DNA of 64,000 bases from Larix kaempferi (lineage: Eukaryota; Streptophyta; Pinopsida; Pinales; Pinaceae). Below, one piece after another: positions 37,374-47,929 of this stretch. A program made the translations under genes and the position numbers. How positions within the stretch are numbered: the first letter of the stretch is position 1; the number at the start of each line of letters is the position of its first letter. The stretch is taken from the NCBI GenBank assembly GCA_027924585.1, contig BSBM01000440.1, positions 14,477,501 to 14,541,500 on the forward strand. The letters are read 5' to 3'. The notes beneath the pieces were generated by a model that was given only the letters and a program-made list of their open reading frames with translations, ran no database searches and was not told the DNA's origin.

Positions 37374-38015
37374 CTGCAGGATCTATTTGTATCCCAAAGT
37401 GGTTAGGAGCTCCGGTGGGTCAAGTTCCCATTCATCACATGAACAATCCTATTGATCAATCTGGGTGTTGGAAAATTCCTCAGTCATGTCTAGGAATCTC
37501 TTGATCTGTTGATCATCTTCAAATATTTCCCAATGTTTGGTATTTTCTGGAACAAAGGGTCTATGCCTTATATTTATCATGTAAGCTTTGATAGGATAGG
37601 CAAGGAGTTGAAATCTGCTAGTAGAGCTGGCCAAAATGTCTGCTATTGTATTTTTCTCTCTAGGGATGAAAGAAATATCATGCTCTGTGAAGAAATTATC
37701 AAACATATTCAAAAAAACATTTCTGTAGGCCCTCTTTTTGGGATGTTTAGTCTCATAATTACCATTCACCTGTTAGATTATTAGCTCTGCATCTCCATAA
37801 ACTTTGATCTTTTTAGCTCTTAAATATTTGAGTTCATTCAGACCCAACAGTAGGGATTCATATTCTGGCACATTATTGGAACAGTCAAAAATTAGTTTGA
37901 AGGTATGAAATCTGGTGCATTCACTTCCTTCATTTGGAGGGATGATCCATACCCCTGTCCCAACTCCTTCTTTATTCACAGCTCCATCAAACCTCATATT
38001 CCAGTGCTCTTCTCC
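37374..38015 (-). pseudogene. Plant-type (aRNH) RNase H of element A, upstream of RT
   Basis: All four acidic residues expected of the class are visible: MRFDGAVN (Asp, about 37985), VPEYESLLLGL (Glu), YGDAELII (Asp, about 37785) and TIADILA (Asp, about 37640), with the typical YETKHPKKRAYRN and FIPREKN motifs between. Stops at 38013-38015, 37770-37772, 37446-37448 and 37374-37376 break the frame. This is the extra RNase H of Tat-lineage elements. Its place between protease and RT is unusual: in the angiosperm Tat elements I know it sits between the gypsy RNase H and integrase. Confidence 0.8.
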
Positions 38016-38760
38016 TTAGATTGTGGTTGTAGTTTCCATTTGTAGTTCTGATTTTTCATCACTACCTTTATTCATTTGCTGACCACTTCCTTCTAGGTTT
38101 GTTGAGTTGTCAACGCATTGTATCTCTTGCTCATTACTAGACTTATCATTTGTTTTAGGAATATTAGTAATTTTCACACCTTTCTCTTCTGAACCAAGAT
38201 CATAACAAAAAACTGAGGTGCCTATATCAATGTCTACAACAAAAATGGGATGGTTATCAGGCTTACTCTTGCTGCTCACTACATAGGATAGTCTATGCTC
38301 TCTGTATAATCTTCTATTTTCCCCAAAAATAGGGATGGTAGCATAAGACATGTCCATTTGTAGAGTTCCTTTTAATTTCGATGCCCAAGACCTAGATAAT
38401 AGCATCCCAAATTTAGGTGGAATATCAACCACTACCAAATCTATGATTACATTCTTCTGAGGTATTTTAGTTAGTGAGACTACCATGTCTTTAATCATCC
38501 CTAAATATTGGACCCTTCTAGAATCAAAGGAGAATCGATCTTTATAGGGCCTTGTGATTTCTAACCCCAGATTTTCCACCATTGATCTTGGCATGAGGTT
38601 ATGTGAAGCTTCAGAATCAAACATAGCATTGTGCAATATATGATCATGTATGTTTAGACTGATATAGAAGAGAGGAACATCATCCTCTGGAGCACTTTCA
38701 ACATTGGGACCGAATAGAAGAGTGGGTTTGTCATCATGCAAATTGAGAGTATCAGGATGC
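38016..38760 (-). pseudogene. Protease of element A (active site altered)
   Basis: Open for 241 codons. The aspartic protease motif reads AMFDSEASHNLMP, so the Gly of the Asp-Ser-Gly triad is Glu. Downstream IIDLVVVDIPPKFGMLLSRSW matches the flap and the LLGR-W-type motif of gypsy proteases. A stop at about 38759 precedes it; further upstream (to about 39040) a Lys-rich linker can be read. The C-terminal 90 residues are a poorly conserved linker to the RNase H. The protease would cut the Gag-Pol polyprotein. Confidence 0.75.
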
Positions 38761-39476
38761 TTTCCTTATTCTCCATTCACTACTTTCAAAATCTGATCTT
38801 TGTACTCTGTATTTTTTACCAACTCATTTAAAGGGATTGAGATTTTAATCTTAGATATTTCATTCTCAAAACTGAAAGAAGAATGGATATTTTCTATTTT
38901 CTTTACATTACCTTCATCTCTCCCTTCTGGACCCTTTTTAGGAGCTTCCGCCCCCTTCTTAGCTACCTTATCAAAGGTTACATTTTTTGGGTCACCCTTC
39001 CTAGAAGTTTCTTTTCTCTATGGTTGAGAAGAAGATGGCTTAGTGGTCTTTCCTTGGTCCACTATTACCTTCCTACCTCTCAAATTATGCTACCTTTGAA
39101 ATTCATAGATTGCATTTTGGAAGCCCCTTTGGTATTGATAAGATTTTGATTCTTCTTGGTTACTATCTAACTGCGGGGAGGATTGGTCATGTTCCTCTTT
39201 AGTTAAATAGAAATGGGGTTGGATCTGATAAAAAAGGTGGATTTGATCATCAGGGTGTCCATCTTCTTCCTCTCTTGCTATTAAGTTCTCAGCAAAAGGT
39301 GGTCTGATTGGCTGATTCTCAACATTTATAGGAACCCTTGGTTCTCTTGGTCTTCCCTTTGGGGTAGGTGGTCTCCTATAACTGTTATTTCAATATTGAG
39401 GCTCTGGGTTTTCTATGGAAGGAGGCCTATTGTCAAGAGAAATCTTTTCCACTAGCCTTTCCATAGTCCTCATCAT
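38761..39476 (-). other. Gag-protease linker of element A, decayed
   Basis: No clean domain. Minus-strand frames show a charged, Lys/Glu-rich sequence with several stops. I did not find a zinc knuckle here, although a nucleocapsid would be expected in this place. Confidence 0.4.
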
Positions 39477-39866
39477 CTAATCAAATCTGGTATCAATGGA
39501 TTGGGATGTGGAAGGTTGGGATGCCTCATTAGATCTCTTTTTCTCAACTTCATTTATGTGCTTCATTTTACCCGAGGCCATCATATTATCTTCTAATTCT
39601 ACAACATATTTTAACATGTTAGGTAGAGTGGCAGATCTCCTTTCTCTCAACAAGAGAGCAAATTCACTGCCAAAACAATTAGCATAATGAAGCTTGGCTG
39701 CCCCCATAGGAGCCTTGATGTGTACAGGAATAGAATTATACATTCTCATGAATCTTGCTAAAAACTCTTGGACAGTCTCAACATTGGTTTTCTTTGTATT
39801 TTCATACTAAGTGAGAAATTGGAGAGGATTTTGTTTATCTTTCCATCTGGCCAGTAAATCTTGTTC
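39477..39866 (-). pseudogene. Gag of element A, 3' part
   Basis: The minus strand reads FEQDLLARWKDKQNPLQFLT, a stop, then ENTKKTNVETVQEFLARFM and a 90-codon open frame (39749-39477) ending in a Ser-rich tail. ARWKDK, QEFLARF and LHYANCF are typical of the retrotransposon gag helical domain. The upstream half of the same domain lies at 62729-63160, on the other side of the element B insertion. Confidence 0.75.
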
Positions 39867-39871
39867 AAATC
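39867..39871. repeat. Target duplication of element B, left copy (AAATC)
   Basis: AAATC directly left of TGTAGCTAGGG; the other copy is at 62724-62728 directly right of GTTAACA. Confidence 0.9.
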
Positions 39872-40593
39872 TGTAGCTAGGGTTTTCACCCTAGCTTGTG
39901 CAAATGAGAACCTACTAAGGAGAAGGGCCTCCTTAGTAGCAGTTCAATAAACAGTAAATTAAAGTAGTAAAACAGTATAAAATTTAACCTAGCATGAGCA
40001 TTAACAGAAATAAAAAGACAATGACAAGATAATAAAAATTTGTTTTTGTATTAAATTTACCTCAAATGTTGAGGTTGGTGGAGCTCTTGCAGTAGTCCAG
40101 GAGGGCTGCTTCCATGCTCCAATGTGTTCCTTCTCCTTCTCCAAGGTGTTTGGATAATGGGCCAAAAGGGGCACTCAAATGGGAAAATCTAGCTCAAATG
40201 ATAAGCTAGGGTTTCGAGAGTGATTTTGGCAGAGTGAGAATAGGGAATATTGTGGATATGAAATGGGGAGCCTCCATCACCTATTTATAGGTTTTTAGTG
40301 GTGGAGTGTTGACCCATGGCTTTTGGCACCATATGGTTTAGGTCAATTGTATAGGGTTTTTGCTTCTGTTTTCCCTCTTTTTCCTCTTTTTATATTTTTT
40401 ATTCTCTTTCTAGAGGGTTTTTGCTATTTTTGGAGGAAATTTAAATTATTTTGGGGAAAAAATGGGGTTTTGGGCCTTTTGGAGGCTTTTTAATGGTTTT
40501 TTAAGGTTTTGGAGGCAAATAAGGTAGGAAATATAGACAAATGAGTCATGTAATGAGGAAGATGAGATGGTGAGCACTTTTTGGGTGTTAATA
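39872..40593 (-). mobile_element. 3' LTR of element B
   Basis: 722 bp; minus-strand start TATTAACACCC (TGTTAACA in the other LTR, one of the changes between them), end CCCTAGCTACA. TATA-like CTATAAATAG at 40281-40290 (minus). Confidence 0.9.
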
Positions 40594-42798
40594 GATTGCC
40601 CCCGATAGACATCATAAGTCTATGTATGGTTTTCCTGAGATGTGGAGAGGAGAAGAAACGAACTAGAGCCCGGAACAACGGTCCCGAACAAAATGCAAAA
40701 ACTGAAAATACATGACCTTAATAATGGATGAGGAATAATCTCAATATATGGACGAGGCGGGCATACCCATACTTGTAGCAAGATATATAAAAATAACAAT
40801 GAGGCCCAAAAATGGGGACCTGAAAGATACATGGAGAACCACTGTGTACATCATAAGGGTCCAAAAGGGGACACAAATCTTGAACATACTGCCGGGATGA
40901 CCATGTCTGAGCTGAAGAACTGATACACTGGAATATCAATAGCGGTGCTGAGTATGGTACTAGAGGAACTAATGAACTAGAAGATCATAATGATGGGGGG
41001 TCATACCCTCAATGGTACACTGGAATGGAGCTATATTGGGTACTCAAGGAAGCATCTGAGTGAGTGACCTCCGAATACCTTCGCCAATGCAACCCGGATA
41101 TCCACAAGAACATATAACTGGGTGTTCCAAAGTGACTCACCAATGTGCTAGAGTCGGGGGAAATCCGGGGTCTTCGACCAATAACTGAAGGGATATATAC
41201 CCTGGGCGATTCTCAACGATGCGATCAAGGTGTTGAATTCGAGCATGTGAGAAACAACCATTTGGAGAGGCACTGATGACTCCTCTCAAAATGGTCCGTA
41301 GGCACTCACCACAGATGGTGATGAGTCCAAGGCGCAGGGACCTCTGGCTGTATCCTCTGGAATAGATGGGCTGTCATCGATAGAGGGAGACCTGCAACTA
41401 GCAAGGCAATGATGTTTCCTTGATAGGAGCACGAGGTGGAGAACCGAAGTGTAAGAGTACTGATGGTAGGACTGACATACTGGGGATGGGTGGAATAACT
41501 GGGCAAATAGAGTGGGTGGAATCAAACTTCCTTTGTTCAGAGTATGATGGTGGTGGGGATGATCGGGCATCATATGAAACTGACTGGTGGGAAGGGAATC
41601 ATAGCATTGAATGGATCAAGGATGATGACTGGGATGAGTGATACTCAAGTTGGTGTAAGATGGCATGAGACTCTGAGGGTGGTATATCGCAAAATACTCT
41701 GAACAAAGGCGACTTTATTGGGGGTGCTGCCAAGATGATTGATCATGGTGCCGAGAGTCACTGGGGGGACTTCTTTATGGTTGTTAAGGAGCTGGAAGAA
41801 GTGTGCTCAAAATGGTACTGTCGTGTGGATTTATACGAGCCCAGGACAGTTCATGCTCATGATTGCTTTCAATTTTAAGGAGTCTGAAAGCAATAAGAAG
41901 ACTCCAGGGGGGTTCTTTTTCGTGTGTTAGTCTCCAAGGCCCAAAAAACCATAAAAGGATGCAATGAAGAACTCTTCTAGCTAGTGTGACTAGAGTATTC
42001 ATTTTTCGTAATTAGTCTAACAGGTCCGGAAAAGGGTTTAACTTATACCAGATAGACTCCCTTTCAGGTACTTTAACGAGTATGAAAGGAAGAAAGATTG
42101 CTCGGCGATCTTTTCATTCTTTTAGGAATCAGAAAAGAGCTTAACAGAAACTCCCTAAGTGCCTTTTTTGTAAAGGACTTGTCCGGCCCGAAAAAGGGAT
42201 AAAATTATACCGAACAAAAGGAATAGCCAAGCAAGGAGAGAGTGTTCAATCAAGGGACATCGATGAGAACCAAGAATGAGGGTGGGGGGTGAACCCTGGT
42301 GGGCCTCCTTGTGGGATGATGAATGGTGGACAAATAACGAAATAATTGCAGTATGAATGGAGTGAATGGCTCATGTAAAAATGTGTAACAATTCGATGGC
42401 GTCCAATGTGGCGCACAAACCGAGGCAAGAAGGTGTCGGGACACAATGTTGAAACTGTTCCGGGTGAGAGCAAGAAATCATCTCAAGCATCATCATGAGC
42501 TCGAAAAACTGAATCCGGTGATATAAAAAGTGTAAAAAATGGATAACGATCGAGGTGGCATGCAAATCGAGATGACTAGGGGCTGGTAAAAAATGCCCAA
42601 AAAATTTGGGGGTGAGAGCGAGAAATGATCTCAAGCATCATCACGGGCTCGGAAAACTAAATCCAATGGTATAAGGAATGCTAAAAACTGACAACTGCCG
42701 ATATGGCGCGTAAATCGAGATAGCGACGTGCATGGAAAAAATTGGAAAACAAAAAGAAATCAAACTGTACAATATGGACCAGCGAGTCCGCTGGATTG
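40594..42798 (-). other. 3' non-coding region of element B
   Basis: Lies between the end of pol and the 3' LTR. The short polypurine ATCGGGGGCAAT at 40594-40610 (minus) is the probable plus-strand primer. No protein motif is found; open frames of up to about 95 codons here are shadows of repeats. Two diverged copies of a GTCCGG...AAAGGG...TTATACC block lie at about 42025 and 42182. Confidence 0.6.
42380..42760. repeat. Tandem repeat of about 150 bp, 2.5 copies, 3' region of element B
   Basis: Units share GAGAGC-AGAAAT-ATCTCAAGC, then ATCATCA-G-GCTCG-AAAACT, ATAACGATCGAGGTGGC-like and GCAAATCGAGAT-type blocks; unit starts near 42462 and 42612, with a partial unit before 42462. Confidence 0.65.
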
Positions 42799-43004
42799 TT
42801 AAGGATAAAAGTGTTTAAGATACAACCCATTACAGGGGTTGCGCAAGGGGTGGACTTCTGATTCAGTTAGAATATATGCCCCATGTCCAAGGCAAGATGC
42901 ACTATGTATGTGAGTACGAAGCAGATGTAAGAAACCATGAACTGTGATGGCATAATCAGGAACAAAGCGGCGGAGGAAATTAGATTTCCCCTGTAAGCTC
43001 TATA
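42799..43004 (-). pseudogene. Pol remnant of element B: RT continuation fused to integrase C-terminus
   Basis: The frame resumes exactly where transposon T interrupted it: SLQGKSNFLRRFVPDYA (RT thumb/connection), then VHGFLHLLR, and after about 12 residues GAYILTESEVHPL and NPCNGLYLKHFYP with a stop at 42799-42801. The last part is the usual C-terminal end of Tat integrase. So the RNase H, the integrase zinc finger and the DDE core are missing: an internal deletion of roughly 2.5 kb predating or independent of T. Confidence 0.75.
43001..43004. repeat. Probable 4-bp target duplication of transposon T, left (TATA)
   Basis: TATA here and TGTA at 55302-55305 flank T. The RT reading frame on both sides needs exactly one copy, giving a 4-bp duplication with one base changed. 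Confidence 0.6.
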
Positions 43005-43026
43005 GGGTAAAAACGTGAAGGTGGGT
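43005..43026 (+). repeat. Left terminal inverted repeat of transposon T
   Basis: 22 bp starting GGGTAAAAACGTGAAGG, paired with the right end. Four mismatches; after 22 bp a weaker GTGAGAAA/ATGAGAAA match continues. Confidence 0.8.
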
Positions 43027-43068
43027 AACACTTCCGTGAGAAACTAGTGCAAAATCGTCTTAGCGGAG

Positions 43069-43384
43069 GTTATTCGGCCGATTAATATTTATTATTCGGC
43101 CGAATAAAAAAGATTATTCGGTCGAATAATTGTCATTATTTGGCTGAATAATGTAGAAGTTATTTGGCCAAATACCTACTAACAGTTCTCCGTTTAGTTT
43201 AACGGAGATCCTTGAAATGTGTGCAAAGCACTGCCAGACGGGAAAAAATTTTGGATGGTAGTTTATTCGGCTGAATACTTGTTCGGCCGAACAATTGTTC
43301 GGCGGAACAATGGTTCGGCCGAATAATTACTCGGCCGAACAAGTATTCAGCTGAATAATGGGTCGGCCAAACAATGTTTCTGCA
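43069..43384. repeat. Left subterminal palindrome array of transposon T
   Basis: At least eleven copies or variants of TTATTCGGCCGAATAA and its half GTTCGGCCGAAC in 315 bp (for example 43070, 43101, 43112, 43135, 43155, 43262, 43280, 43297, 43315, 43330, 43345). The full motif is its own reverse complement. Such clusters near both ends are typical transposase binding sites in other plant DNA transposons; that role here is inferred. Confidence 0.85.
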
Positions 43385-43494
43385 TAAAAGCCCGGCCTCG
43401 TCCGCCATTTGGCAATAGCTGTTGGAAATTTTTAGACCCCGCAAGCGGGCCTGCTATTGTTCCTCGCCACCCTGCATGGTCTAGTCGGCGACGC

Positions 43495-43625
43495 TTGCGT
43501 CGACAACACTCGTCTGCTGTTGCTCCACCCCTTTGCCGATCCCCTGTTGTTGCTCCACCCCTTCGCTCATCTGCTCGTCAGCTGTTGTTCCACCCCTTCG
43601 CCGATCCCCTGCTCTGTCGTTACTT
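43495..43625. repeat. GC-rich tandem repeat, CTCCACCCCTTCGCCGATCC type
   Basis: Three copies of a CCACCCCTT-GCCGATCCCCTG block with TGTTGTT spacers. It is the only GC-rich patch in the left arm. It may be part of an untranslated leader or CpG-rich promoter of the gene that follows about 1.9 kb downstream. Confidence 0.6.
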
Positions 43626-44237
43626 CCTATTGAAGCAGTTGGAGGCTGTGTTCGTCGACGAGGGTGCCTGGCGGATCCGTGAGTTCAAAATTTGTGTTTG
43701 GTTGCTGCTTGGCGTAACGGCGTGGAGTTAATGGCTGCGAGGGTAAATAAGTTTTATCAGCTGTTTTTGGTTTTCAAATTTTATGTTTGATGTATGCACA
43801 CTTTTTCGTCTTTTAATCTCTTGCTGAAATGTGGTAGTGTGTGCAGGTTAGTTCGTTTGTTGAGCTGGGGCTGTTATTGGTGCGTCGTTGGTGTTTTGGT
43901 TTTCTACGCAGGGTTGATAGTTCGTCATTTGAAGGTACGTTTTCACGATGAGTTGTGTCGTTTTGATTTTGTTTTCGTATTTTTATAGTTTTTGGTTGCT
44001 AACATAATTTGTTGTTGTGTGAAGGAAATATTTGTCGTTTGGCGAGTTGGTGGTCTTAACCGCTGCGGCGTCATGGATTGACGATCTCTTCACTGTGTGT
44101 TTGGGTTACAGTTATGTATTGTTTCCCGAACTTTTGTATTGATAAAAAATGTTGTCATTTGAATAAAATTAAAAAAATAGTTGCCTTAAGGATTAAAATT
44201 AGAATGTTTATTTTTTTTACATTTAATTTTATGGTCA

Positions 44238-44530
44238 TAGCAGAGTTATGGAACTCTGCTCTTGAGCAGAGTTCTGGAACTGTGCTCTTGAGCAGAGTTC
44301 AGAACTCTTCTCTTGAGCAGAGTTCTGGAACTATGCTCTTGAGCAGAGTTCGGAACTCTGCTCTTGAGCAGAGTTCTGGAACTCTGCTCTTGAGCGGAGT
44401 TCTGGAACTCTGCTCTTGAGCAGAGTTCTGGAACTCTGCTCTTGAGCGGAGTTCCACTCTGCTCTTGAGCGGAGTTCTGGAACTCTGCTCAAGAGCAGAG
44501 TTCGGAACTCTGCTCTTGAGCAGAGTTTGG
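44238..44530. repeat. Satellite of an 18-bp palindrome, 26-bp spacing, about 11 units
   Basis: Each unit centres on CTCTGCTCTTGAGCAGAG, an inverted repeat with a 2-base centre, and units are separated by TTCTGGAA or TTCGGAA. Variants have GAGCGGAG, and one unit has the centre inverted (CTCAAGAG). A weaker relative with CTGTTCTTGAACAG lies at 44688-44745. Each unit could fold as a small cruciform or bind a dimeric protein. Confidence 0.9.
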
Positions 44531-44810
44531 TTTACAAATATCTATTGTTTACCAATCTTTTGTATTGACAAGAAATGTTGTTGGCACTGGAAGAAAATTT
44601 AAAAAAATATTTGCATTCAGGTTTAAAATTAGATTGTTTAGTTTTTTTACATTTAATTTTATGTTCATGATGTCAATCTTTATACCCTTAAACAGAGTTC
44701 TTGAACTCTGTTCTTGAACAGAGTTTGAAGATTCTGTTCATATAGAAAGTCACTTAAAAAGTCATACTGTTGTAAGTCCTTAATTTTTTTTTTTATAAAT
44801 ATTAAGGAAT

Positions 44811-45504
44811 GTTTGTTTATTGAGATATATAATGGAATCATATGTGATGGATGAAAAATTTGTAAGGTTACTATACTACTACAATTAACTGCATTATACT
44901 TTTTATCTGATGATGAGATGATTATTAATGTTATCTTTATGGTGCAATAGTAGTGCTGCTAGAGTTAGGAGAGGAACTTACAAAAAAAAATGACTTATAC
45001 TACTTTAGGCACCTCTACATTCGGTATGCAGTTCTTTATGAGATATGTCTTTAAGTCTGTAGAATTAACATGTACAACTTCAATATGGTATGAGTTGACA
45101 TTTGTGTAACTTTTTTTATCATAAATATAAAGTAGAAATCTTATAATAAGTGGATATATATATATATTTTGTGAGATGTTTGTTCATTGAGATATATAAT
45201 TCAATCATATTTGATGGATGAAAAGTTTTTAAGGTTACTATACTACTACAATTAACTGCGTTATAACTTATATTTGATTATGAAATGATTATTAAATATA
45301 TCTTTACGTTGCAATAGTAGTGATGGTAAGGAATTTTAGTTAATTAATTATGTTAGAGTTAGGAGAGGGACTTACCAAAAAAACTCACTTATACTACTTT
45401 AGACACCCTTACATTCGGTATGTAGTTCTTTATTAGATATGTCTTTATGCTTGTAGAATTAACATGTACAATTTCAATATGTTATGAGTTGACATTTGTG
45501 TAAA
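44811..45504 (+). repeat. Tandem duplication of about 330 bp upstream of the seven-exon gene
   Basis: 44811-45110 and 45178-45504 align in order: GTTTGTTTATTGAGATAT, ATGGATGAAAA, GGTTACTATACTACTAC, then TACATTCGGTATG, GTAGAATTAACATGTAC and GAGTTGACATTTGTGTAA. Period 367 bp. The second copy ends 18 bp before the probable start codon, so the duplicated block is a candidate promoter. Confidence 0.8.
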
Positions 45505-45521
45505 TTTAGAAATCATATCAA

Positions 45522-47738
45522 ATGGAAGGAGTGGAGTCTTCGAAGCGAAAGCGTAGGAGGTCATCACATTCATCGGGAATTGGTGTTCCAATTGGTAGTC
45601 AGAGGTTGTCGAATTCACCTCGGGGTTCGAGTTTGTTGTATGGGTCACAGTCATCTGATCACCAACAAGTTGATAGGGGTACAAATGATTCTCCTTTGTC
45701 TTCTGTGGGAGAGCGTCGATCTCAACCTTCTGTTGGTATGAACATTAATGTCTAATCATGTATAATCTGTATTTTTGTGTGTTTTGAATTTTTGGACAAG
45801 GTTAACTCTTGACTACGGCTATATTTGAAGCAGAGCGAGGTTCAGAAGATGTGCGTAATTCGACCGAGTGAGAGGAAGATCAAGATAGGATTGTAGATGA
45901 TGGAATAGGTGTGGGTGCAGAACAGGGTCCTAAAGATCCTCCTAGAGCTAGGACGACATATGTTCCACTAGCTGAGGGTTGTACACCCATATCAACTTAT
46001 CTGTCTGATTTACCTGATGAGCTTCCATGGGAAGGTGTTGTGCAACAAACTATCCTTGAAAGTTGTAGATCCCACTATGACAGGTTGAACAATGATCTTT
46101 GTTCTTTGGATCTCCCTCCAGAGAGCCGACAAAGTCTAGAGATTGTTTTGGGGTTTTTGCAAAAATTCATTGATGCATATGAGGAACTCGGGCCAACTAC
46201 GAATGGTTTTGTTCATTTGATGCAGAGGCGAAGGGACCAAGTTATGGGTCCAGACAAGTGGGAGGTTGTGAAGGAGAGAGTGACCAAAGAACAGGCCAAT
46301 TCAATGTTTAATTTCAAAGAAGGCCTTAAGCGAAAAATGTTGAAAGTGCAATATTTCAAGCATCCTCAAATTGCACATCTAATATATGATCGATTTCTTG
46401 CAGCTTATGGTCGATTGCCATGGAACGATGAGGTTCCTAATTATTTTTCTAGATTTTTCTATGCGGAGTTTTTTTTAGGTATGAAGCAAATTATACTGAT
46501 GTTCCTTCTGACTTTTATGGAGTTGGAAAGGGTCGAATATATAATCGGAAAGGTGCTCTTAGAGACCCTACGACTCTTCGGCCTCCACCCGAGATACCTC
46601 GTCCACCTAGGGTTGTGGCTTTAAGATCGGAGATGGATCCCACATCCCAACTTGGGGCAACTGCAAGGGATTATGTAGGTGATGGTTTAGCGTCTGCTCT
46701 TGTTGGAGTAGAAGTGGGATTGGGTCGAGAGAGGGCTCGTGCTACCATTCGTCAAAAGTTTGTTTATAAGACGAATGATGAAGTAGATGGATTGAGCATC
46801 GACGATCTCAGGGCTTATGCCAAGTCTTGTCGCGATATAGCTTCAGATGTGTTATCCAATGACACATTGAGTATGGGAGAGGTTTGTTGATTATGCAATG
46901 ACAATCTATTTGATTTTTTATTATTCATTTTGAATTGAATTTTTTGTTACATAGTAATAAGTATATTAAGCAAATGTATTTTGTTTGCAGTTTTCTAGAA
47001 TGTTGAATGCACATAATTTTCGAGTCTCCACTAGTCAAAATGAAGAGCGTTTTGGAGAGGTATATTAATTATAATATTTATGATTGAACTTGATATTTTT
47101 GTTTTTTTGAATTTTAATAAATATCAATGTATCTTATTGTTAATTTGACTTATCTATGCAGGTTTCTTTAGAATCTCACTTTTTAGATGATTTACCATCT
47201 CTTGTGAGCTAATGATTTTAATTTTCTTGTTTTGGTTTTAAGTTAATTGCTTAATTTGTTATATATATATACTATGTTTTATTCATTAACAAAATTTAAA
47301 TTTTAGGGGAGAGACCATATGAAAATTGGGGGTGAAGATGTAGGTTCTCTAATGAATGCGGATATTGGCACCGAGGTAATTTTGTTGAACTTGAAATGAT
47401 CTCTGATATAAGTTTAATATTTTATATTATTTTGATTTATTTGAAAATTGTTTGCATGTTTTAAGATTCATAAATTACTCTTGTACATGTTGCAGCTTGG
47501 CTCTCTTAGATCCTTTGGAGCCAAAGGGAAAGCTCTGGAAAAAAGTGGTGGACATGCATTCAAAGAATTTGATGTATGACTTTTTTAATAATTGAATTAT
47601 TTTTTTATGTATGAGTTTAATATCTTAATATTTTGAATTTAGTTTAAAATTGTTTAAATAATTTATGATATTTATAATTTGTTTTTATGCGTGTTGTAGG
47701 TCGAGTTGAGTCCCGGGGAAGGTCCTAGTGGAAGATAG
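45522..47738 (+). pseudogene. Seven-exon gene of transposon T, function unknown
   Basis: Exons 45522-45735, 45834-46881, 46991-47059, 47162-47203, 47307-47375, 47496-47573 and 47700-47738 are bounded by GT-AG sites and keep one frame; four end in GGAGAG, ACCGAG or similar before GT. The protein begins with a basic, Ser-rich segment (SSKRKRRRSS, nuclear signal), then an acidic linker, a mostly helical domain with YVPLAEGCTPISTYLSDL and KWEVVKERVTKEQANSMF, a Pro-rich PPPEIPRPPR and a tail with DELDGL-like helices and short charged exons. Lesions: a TGA at about 45871 and a frameshift in a run of eight T at 46469-46476. I know no family match. By position it may be a DNA-binding partner of the transposase, as in other two-gene plant transposons. 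Confidence 0.6.
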
Positions 47739-47929
47739 TGAAAAGATATTGGTCCAGATGGATAGTGGTTCAAACTTTTTTGTTTTTGTTGATATATATA
47801 TTGTAGTTGTTTTGAACATGAAGGGTATTTATTTTTTGATTATACATATATGTACATTGAACTCACATGTTCATGAACCTTTTTTTGGATTATATATGAG
47901 TACATGTTAATTATTTTTCATTTGGTAAA

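Noticed and set aside
34471-39800. Stops read as Gln could mean a reassigned genetic code (as in ciliates).
   Set aside because: The kinase and the gag frame of B use normal stops, plant-type splice sites and plant retrotransposons are present, and the changes fit cytosine deamination.
44078-44419. 113-codon open frame on the plus strand.
   Set aside because: It translates the palindromic satellite; no protein motif.
44238-44530. Regular 26-bp spacing suggested a CRISPR-like array.
   Set aside because: There are no unique spacers; the linkers are the same short TTCTGGAA or TTCGGAA, and the context is a plant transposon.
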